A stretch of 9,845 bases of DNA. It comes from an uncultured Saprospiraceae bacterium (GTDB taxonomy: Bacteria; Bacteroidota; Bacteroidia; Chitinophagales; Saprospiraceae). Where the stretch lies: the NCBI GenBank assembly GCA_937921525.1, contig CAKZUM010000300.1:1-9845 (forward strand), read 5' to 3'. Shown here in pieces: positions 6,501 to 9,845 of the stretch (position 1 is its first letter; each line of letters begins with the position of its first letter). Both the position numbers and the translations under genes were made by a program. The notes beneath the pieces were generated by a model. It was not told where the DNA came from and did no database searches. It was given only the letters and a program-made list of their open reading frames with translations.

Positions 6501-6796
6501 GCTCTCATCTACTACTTCGAGAAGAAAAAGGAACACACCTTTGGAAAGTAAATCCCAAGGCAGAGGATCACTACAGTATTGTACAAGTAAGTATGGAAGA
6601 AGTAGCGATACCAGATGGGATTCACAAACCTTCTTTTTACAGCAAACTATCTGTTAGAAGAAGATATGAAGCAGATCGTTTTTATGATAAAAATGCAAAG
6701 AAAAAATATGAGACGAACAAAACAGATTTTATACCGCCGTTAATGACGTATCTAGAGGAGGCTTTTAAAATAAATTTGGAACAACGGCTTCAATAA
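3542..6796 (+). CDS. Large ClpA/ClpB-derived double AAA+ ATPase with degenerate D1 and release-factor-like C-terminal region
   Basis: A 1084-residue protein, probably cytoplasmic; function unknown. N-domain (1-195) is not the Clp N repeat. D1 (about 200-415): Walker A GASGVGKT (228-235) is present, but the Walker B position reads FLYVNSFMEL (N293-S294 instead of D-E) and the arginine-finger position reads YLAVFQ (345-350). There is no ClpB M-domain. D2 (about 455-755): Walker A GPTGVGKT (498-505), Walker B VLLFDE (561-566), TSN sensor 1 (605-607), arginine finger R648, sensor 2 GAR (707-709), so D2 should hydrolyse ATP. The GYVG pore loop is replaced by LNFQSDG (542-548) and no IGF/IGL loop for ClpP is visible. 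A coiled coil (about 773-848) precedes a 240-residue domain resembling class-I release factors in motif order, without GGQ. The start is TTG; no ATG occurs in frame for 165 codons, and the TTG protein contains the complete N-domain. Confidence 0.85.
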   Translation: MAHSITLPFFAFKLHLSEDNFLKIPLIDAQAIRLNEPLYLLAGRYAEQLQEKVLNKGAFHKLLDEYAGTEYIKDQISISFKKSKDGISYPDFDLEFDFFYTHRLNGFWGIVPAINTEAFGDSLPHLQDQLVEAVRLNFTRNKRLKWVREILSTIWLEEIELKQDTMLLRFPNIKELEKEEENANEKWLPKVAKLIKIDKQVVYGRTKELEQIEKALKGEFNRNVLLVGASGVGKTALVWETIRQKKKRKIKGNFWETTASLLIKELTEETGWQDNLPKVCKELTEQGDFLYVNSFMELFEVGKYMGNDVSIANYLRPYISRGEVSLITECSEEELARIELDNPNYLAVFQIIRLEEPKADLEEIIIKKVKDLATKRSIKISEEAIQETLRLNRRFTPYSGLPGKPIRFLESILINHNQRDKSTIDRSAIIRYFCEETGMPLFMVDPSIPMKVGATRERFNTNVFGQETAVNSIVNLLSSVKTALTRIGKPIASFLFVGPTGVGKTELAKVLAEFMFGSRDKMIRFDMSEFADPYAVTRLTGLNFQSDGLLTSAVRQEPFCVLLFDEIEKAHPNFNDLLLQVLSEGRLTDSRGKLVNFCSTIIIMTSNIGAANLMGNRISLKKGTDDNEVITHFLSAVQQYFRPELYNRIDEVIPFVPLSSDTIRYVVEREINLFKQLEGIHHRRLSLTISEEVYDYLAKEGYNPQYGARQLQRAIRELLIVPLAKQLNIEDFEDQLLISITAPEGQLVIDIETDPLGMDLMMEELDKSAQTDIASELRRTIGRLQESNAFIRLQNTIQEFERLKKRKKENLWDDQEKAKQFTNLLRLEERLVELKEEIGQLEEQLSLAYMNIGTYHTSFDEGLKTWKKVFFDFKIDLCSHLFPNLNTTYLSIYARKNPTHLFAIYKKILEQKEYKVSVKTIWYRPDFYNKAITIKNENEAVQELVKDRYPTKKYIEKEFVRLEENTFKPPIKKDILVGIILKIEGTCSHLLLREEKGTHLWKVNPKAEDHYSIVQVSMEEVAIPDGIHKPSFYSKLSVRRRYEADRFYDKNAKKKYETNKTDFIPPLMTYLEEAFKINLEQRLQ

Positions 6797-6846
6797 TTAA
6801 GTTTTCAATGTTGTGTTTTAGACAAACGTTTAGTTCAAAATTACGC

Positions 6847-6854
6847 TAACTTTG
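6847..6854 (+). promoter_or_regulatory. Putative Bacteroidota -7 promoter box (TAACTTTG) for rlmD
   Basis: TAACTTTG fits TAnnTTTG exactly and is followed by CGC, a common context in this phylum. It lies 34 bp before the rlmD ATG, giving a leader of about 25-30 nt. It suggests rlmD has its own promoter and does not depend on read-through from the AAA+ gene that ends 92 bp upstream. The -33 element is weak. No terminator hairpin is visible for the AAA+ gene in 6797-6846. Confidence 0.5.
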
Positions 6855-6888
6855 CGCTTCTTATTAATATTCAAGAACCATATATTAG

Positions 6889-8295
6889 ATGAGTAGAAGA
6901 AGAAAGCCTATTATTTTAGAAAAAGTGACCATCACAGGCATGGCAGATCGAGGAAAAGGAGTAGGCCGCACAGAAGATGGGCAAGTAGTATTTGTAGCAG
7001 GTGTAGCACCAGGCGATGTAGTAGATTTAGTAGCAAAACGAAAGAAGAAAGTCTATGAAGGAACCGTTCAAAAATTTCATAGTTATTCTACAGAACGGGT
7101 AGAACCTGTTTGTAGCCACTTTGGCCTATGTGGGGGCTGTAAATTACAGCATATTCAATACGCCAAGCAATTAGAATTTAAGCAATTAGAAGTAGAAAAT
7201 GCGTTGAAGCGAATCGGTAAAGTCGAAGTAGGAGAAATATTACCGATCATAGGTGCAGCGAACCAAACCTATTATAGAAATAAACTAGAATTTTCTTTCT
7301 CCGCAAAACGCTGGTTGACCAATGAAGAGATTAATACGGATATTTCTAATAGAGTAGATGTATTAGGTTTTCATCCACTAGGTTCTTATGATAAAGTCAT
7401 TGACTTAAAACATTGCTACTTACAATATGAACCCTCTAATGAGATTCGGAATACTGTTAGAGAGATTGCAAAAGAGCAAGAGTTAAGTTTCTATGATGCA
7501 TACGCACAAGTAGGATTTATGCGACAACTGATGGTGCGAATTACTTCTCTAGGCGAAATCATGCTGATTGTCAGTGTATTGAACAAAGATGCCGAGAAGC
7601 TGTTCCCCCTATTAGAGGAGATTATCAAACGATTATCTGCTGTTACATCTTTATACTACTGCATTAATAATAAGAAAAATGATTATATGTACGACTTAGA
7701 CATGGTACACTATCATGGCACAGAGGAAGTCGAAGATGTACTAGGAGCAATTCGTTTTAAAATAGGTCCAAAATCTTTTTTTCAAACCAACACAGAACAA
7801 GCTGTCGCCTTATATCAAACAATCGTAGATTTTGCAGATTTTAAAGGTACAGAAAATGTGTATGATTTATATACTGGCATCGGCAGCATCGCCTTATTCA
7901 TAGCCAAGCATTGTCAGCAAGTTGTAGGCATCGAAGAAATTGCAGCAGCAATAGAAGATGCGAAAAAGAATGCGGCATTAAACGATATAGAAAACACCAT
8001 TTTCTACGCAGGAGACGTCAAAAATATCTTAACAGATGCCTTCGCTAAAAAACATGGAAAGCCAGACATTTTAATAACAGATCCGCCAAGGGCAGGCATG
8101 CACCCAAAAGTGGTACAAATGTTATTAACGCTAGAAGTGCCAACACTAATTTATGTAAGTTGTAAACCCTCTACTCAAGCCAGAGATTTAGCAATTTTAT
8201 CAGAGAAATATGAGGTAGTAAAAACAAGAGCAGTAGATATGTTCCCCCACACCCCACATATCGAGAATGTGGCGCTTCTTAAATTGAAAAGTTAA
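6889..8295 (+). CDS. rlmD: 23S rRNA (uracil-C5)-methyltransferase RlmD (RumA family)
   Basis: A 468-residue SAM-dependent methyltransferase that makes 5-methyluridine in 23S rRNA (U1939 in E. coli numbering, known for the family). Order: N-terminal TRAM-type RNA-binding domain (about 6-65); [4Fe-4S] cluster ligands C75, C81, C84 (CSHFGLCGGC) and C176 (LKHCYL); central RNA-binding region; then the Rossmann methyltransferase domain with FFQTN (297-301), SAM motif DLYTGIGSIAL (326-336), DPPRAG (398-403), the catalytic cysteine C425 in YVSCKPST, and the terminal HIENVALL motif with general base E459. All key residues are present and the length is normal. The ATG at 6889 is preceded by a good -7 box. 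The RlmCD/RlmC specificity question (U747 versus U1939) cannot be settled from sequence alone, but cluster ligands and length fit RlmD. It stands alone, not in an operon. Confidence 0.93.
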   Translation: MSRRRKPIILEKVTITGMADRGKGVGRTEDGQVVFVAGVAPGDVVDLVAKRKKKVYEGTVQKFHSYSTERVEPVCSHFGLCGGCKLQHIQYAKQLEFKQLEVENALKRIGKVEVGEILPIIGAANQTYYRNKLEFSFSAKRWLTNEEINTDISNRVDVLGFHPLGSYDKVIDLKHCYLQYEPSNEIRNTVREIAKEQELSFYDAYAQVGFMRQLMVRITSLGEIMLIVSVLNKDAEKLFPLLEEIIKRLSAVTSLYYCINNKKNDYMYDLDMVHYHGTEEVEDVLGAIRFKIGPKSFFQTNTEQAVALYQTIVDFADFKGTENVYDLYTGIGSIALFIAKHCQQVVGIEEIAAAIEDAKKNAALNDIENTIFYAGDVKNILTDAFAKKHGKPDILITDPPRAGMHPKVVQMLLTLEVPTLIYVSCKPSTQARDLAILSEKYEVVKTRAVDMFPHTPHIENVALLKLKS

Positions 8296-8319
8296 TTATC
8301 AGGGGGTGCTGTGTTCTGT

Positions 8320-8396
8320 AAATCATACATCATACTTCATACATCATATTTCATAAATCATACATCATATTTCATAAATCATACATCATAAATCTG
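8320..8396. repeat. Heptamer tandem repeat AnnTCAT, about 10.5 units
   Basis: Ten consecutive 7-mers of form AnnTCAT (AAATCAT, ACATCAT, ACTTCAT, ATTTCAT) run in phase from 8320, with an eleventh partial unit. A higher-order 21-nt unit (AAATCAT-ACATCAT-ATTTCAT) is seen at 8320, 8355 and 8376. The reverse complement of the same heptamers reappears at 8418-8436 and 8441-8450. It resembles the heptameric short tandem repeats known from other bacterial groups; there is no coding signal. Confidence 0.85.
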
Positions 8397-8436
8397 CTTA
8401 TTAGGCAAACCTAGACTGATTTATGATGTATGATTT
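8376..8436. repeat. Perfect 19-bp inverted repeat, 23-nt loop (possible terminator)
   Basis: 8376-8394 (AAATCATACATCATAAATC) is perfectly inverted at 8418-8436. The loop 8395-8417 contains a small TAGG-CAAA-CCTA stem. It lies about 80 bp after the rlmD stop codon and could stop transcription, but the stem is AT-rich and lacks a clean T-run, so it is better described as a foldback derived from the adjacent heptamer array. Confidence 0.8.
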
Positions 8437-8490
8437 AAAATTTATGATTTAAGATTTGCTCACACAACACAACTAAAATTAGAACCAATT

Positions 8491-8637
8491 ACCCATGAGG
8501 CAGTCGTGGGGAGCGATACCCCCAGCTATGGTTACACATAGACAAAATCACGGAAAGCAGCTCCAACGGAGCGACATCCTGTAACCCATGACGCAGTCGT
8601 GGGAAAGACACCCCGTAGCCCATGACGCAGTCATGGG
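8491..8637 (+). repeat. Dispersed hairpin repeat, copy B (five stem-loops)
   Basis: The stem-loops in order are 8492-8510 (CCCATGA/TCGTGGG with one G-T pair), 8526-8541 (CTATG/CATAG), 8560-8572 (GCTCC-AAC-GGAGC), 8585-8603 (CCCATGAC-GCA-GTCGTGGG, one G-T pair) and 8619-8637 (CCCATGAC-GCA-GTCATGGG, perfect). The part 8560-8603 matches the minus strand of 78-121, with the 12-nt spacer identical at 11 positions and the stems changed in compensatory fashion. It ends just before the DUF72 start codon. The ATG codons inside it (8588, 8622) open reading frames but are part of the repeat. Confidence 0.8.
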
Positions 8638-8657
8638 GAGCGAAGCGAAAAAAAAAC

Positions 8658-9572
8658 ATGAAATTCGGAAAACTACCAGACATCACCAACGTAGACTTCA
8701 CCCTCCCCTCCGATCCATCAGGAACGACCACCATCCTATCCAAATACCCCAAAGCCCAAGCCCCCAAACTATACGTAGGCTGCACAGGCTGGGGCATGAA
8801 AGAATGGGTAGGCAAAGTATACCCAGAAAAAGCCAAAGCCAAAGACTATCTAAGCCACTACACCAAACAATTCAACACCATAGAACTAAACACCACCCAC
8901 TACAGAATCCCAACGGTAGAAACCATAGCCAAATGGAAAAAAGCAGCGCTACCAGACTTTCATTTTTGCCCCAAAATACCACAGACGATCAGCCACAGTC
9001 GAGACTTAGGCCTGTCGAAAGGGCAAATCCAGGTCTTTTGTGAAGCCATACAAGGCTTAGAAATGCACCTAGGCTGTTGTTTTATGCAATTACCACCATA
9101 TTTTGGCGTAGATCGGATAAACATATTGGAAAAGTTTCTAGACTTTTTTCCAAACCATATACCTTTATCTATAGAAGTGAGGCATGAAAGTTGGTTCTTA
9201 GATCAGCAGAATTTAGCCCAATTGACTAGTTTATTAGAGCGAAAACAAGTAGCTTTCGTCATTACAGATGTGGCGGGCAGGAGAGATGTTTTGCATCAGC
9301 GACTCACAAATGAGATCGCCGTTGTTCGTTTTGTTGGAAATGACCTAGTACCAAGTGATTTTTCAAGAATAGAGGAATGGGTACTACGTTTAAAAAAATG
9401 GATGGAACAAGGCTTACAAGCAGCCTATTTTTTTACACACGAACCCGACAACATCAAAGCACCCGAACTAGCCCAATATCTAGTAGAGCAAGCTCAAAAA
9501 CAGATACCAAACATTCAAACTCGTGGCCCGAAATGGCATAAAAAAGGAGGAGGACAAATGAGTTTGTTTTAA
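8658..9572 (+). CDS. DUF72 (YecE-like) TIM-barrel protein with C-terminal clamp-binding-like QMSLF
   Basis: A 304-residue cytoplasmic protein of the DUF72 family, whose biochemical role is not established. Family motifs: GCTGW (41-45) followed by W50 and YPEKAK; FNTIELNTTHYRIP (72-85); FHFCPKIPQTISHS (101-114); FMQLPPYF (142-149); IEVRHESW (172-179); VITDVAG (201-207); FFTHEPDN (258-265). Length is somewhat long because of a 35-residue N-terminal lead. I start at ATG 8658 and not at the in-frame ATG 8622, since the extra 12 residues would be encoded by the upstream hairpin repeat. The last five residues, QMSLF, fit the bacterial beta-clamp-binding consensus QxxLF and sit on a flexible Gly-rich tail (GGGQMSLF). 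Codon choice shifts within the gene: the first 100 codons nearly always end in C at pyrimidine positions, while codons about 101-250 are T-rich. Confidence 0.88.
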   Translation: MKFGKLPDITNVDFTLPSDPSGTTTILSKYPKAQAPKLYVGCTGWGMKEWVGKVYPEKAKAKDYLSHYTKQFNTIELNTTHYRIPTVETIAKWKKAALPDFHFCPKIPQTISHSRDLGLSKGQIQVFCEAIQGLEMHLGCCFMQLPPYFGVDRINILEKFLDFFPNHIPLSIEVRHESWFLDQQNLAQLTSLLERKQVAFVITDVAGRRDVLHQRLTNEIAVVRFVGNDLVPSDFSRIEEWVLRLKKWMEQGLQAAYFFTHEPDNIKAPELAQYLVEQAQKQIPNIQTRGPKWHKKGGGQMSLF

Positions 9573-9580
9573 CAATAGAA

Positions 9581-9608
9581 TAGAGAGTAGAGAAGCGAGA
9601 ATAGAGAC
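9581..9608. repeat. Fragment of the minisatellite family (GAGAGTAGAGA / GAGAATAGAGAC)
   Basis: The stretch TAGAGAGTAGAGA then GCGAGAATAGAGAC repeats the purine-rich part of the 23-bp unit at 191-295 read on the opposite strand (GAGAATAGAGAC), without the CGCTGCGCTGA part. It lies directly after the DUF72 stop codon and overlaps the left edge of the 9600-9845 foldback. Confidence 0.5.
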
Positions 9609-9845
9609 AAATTTTGTTTGAAATCGAAAAAAAATCGTAACTATTCAGCACTCAAATTAGAACTCCCCCCAACCCCCTCTTAAGAAGAGTGGGAGACGTT
9701 GAAATGAAAATATTTCGTTTCCAAAACGAATTTTTTAATCGTAGACGTCTCCCTCCCTTTTTAAGGGAGGGTCGGGGTGGGTTCTTCATGCAGTGCTGAA
9801 TAGTTACGAAAAATCGTTGAATTTTAAACGAAATCCATCTCTATT
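9600..9845. repeat. MITE-like foldback element, 246 nt, reaching the window edge
   Basis: All arm pairs share one centre at 9722: AATAGAG 9600-9606 with CTCTATT 9839-9845; a perfect 17-bp pair 9635-9651/9793-9809 (TCGTAACTATTCAGCAC); 40-nt arms 9660-9699/9745-9784 (32 of 40 matching); and a central hairpin TTCGTTT-CCA-AAACGAA (9714-9730). Each 40-nt arm also has its own hairpin: CTCTT-AAG-AAGAG (9677-9689) and CCCTCCCTT-TTT-AAGGGAGGG (9751-9771). No coding capacity. The right end coincides with the end of the window, so total length and any target-site duplication cannot be determined. The 9751-9771 hairpin could end transcripts from DUF72. Confidence 0.8.

Larger units (their letters stand above)
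8296..8657. other. Intergenic region of 362 bp made almost wholly of repeats
   Basis: No gene. After a short unique stretch (8296-8319) come heptamer tandem repeats (8320-8396), a 19-bp perfect inverted repeat (8376-8394/8418-8436), an AT-rich stretch (8437-8490), and the multi-hairpin repeat copy B (8491-8637), which runs to 20 bp before the DUF72 start. No TAnnTTTG promoter was found for the DUF72 gene, so its promoter must lie within repeat DNA or be non-canonical. Confidence 0.7.

Noticed and set aside
3542..6796. Annotation as ClpB disaggregase or ClpA/ClpC protease subunit
   Set aside because: There is no M-domain, no Clp N repeat, no GYVG pore loop, no IGF/IGL loop and a degenerate D1, so neither role can be assigned by similarity alone.
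8622..8657. Upstream ATG of the DUF72 gene giving 12 extra residues
   Set aside because: The extra codons are exactly the last hairpin of the dispersed repeat plus an A-run, so the ATG at 8658 is the better start.
8588..9043. A 151-codon reading frame overlapping the DUF72 gene, starting in the hairpin repeat
   Set aside because: It is a frame-shifted shadow of the clearly conserved DUF72 coding sequence, and its Gln/His/Pro/Arg-rich product arises from C-rich codons of that gene.
9751..9771. Simple rho-independent terminator for DUF72
   Set aside because: The stem is strong but it is one internal part of a larger symmetric foldback and is not followed by a T-run on the plus strand.

Overview
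The window looks like chromosomal DNA of a Bacteroidota bacterium, most plausibly of the Saprospiria/Chitinophagia kind, though the genus cannot be resolved. The reasons are the AT-rich genes, the lack of Shine-Dalgarno sequences, two TAnnTTTG-type -7 boxes (1524-1531 minus, 6847-6854 plus), the PaaE-like reductase and RlmD types, and intergenic regions packed with short repeats. I see no tRNA, rRNA, CRISPR array, transposase or phage gene.

Layout: 1-298 is non-coding (a hairpin repeat, then a 23-bp minisatellite). 299-1402 (-) is an orphan PaaE-like FAD/NAD(P)H/[2Fe-2S] reductase. 1403-1695 holds its promoter and an inverted repeat built of 9-nt TGATnnnnn units. 1696-2478 (-) is a NYN-domain putative RNase with a C-terminal LOTUS/OST-HTH domain. 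2479-2719 is a nested foldback repeat. 2720-3505 (-) is a membrane-anchored alpha/beta hydrolase. 3542-6796 (+) is a large divergent ClpA/ClpB-derived AAA+ protein. 6889-8295 (+) is the 23S rRNA m5U methyltransferase RlmD. 8296-8657 is a composite repeat region (heptamer repeats plus hairpin repeat). 8658-9572 (+) is a DUF72 protein ending in a clamp-binding-like motif. 9573-9845 is a 246-nt coaxial foldback that reaches the window edge.

Most genes are unrelated housekeeping or accessory functions, and there is no obvious operon. The standout is the 1084-residue AAA+ protein. Its D1 module keeps Walker A but has lost the Walker B acids and arginine finger. Its D2 module has intact ATPase motifs but no GYVG pore loop and no ClpP-docking loop. 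Its coiled-coil C-terminal region resembles, in motif order, a class-I peptide-release-factor core without GGQ. With an NYN-LOTUS RNA-targeting protein and an rRNA methyltransferase nearby, a ribosome- or RNA-directed remodelling role is a reasonable but unproven hypothesis.

The intergenic DNA is the second point of interest. At least six repeat architectures occupy every gap over about 200 bp. Two copies of one hairpin element, about 8.4 kb apart, differ by compensatory base changes in their stems.
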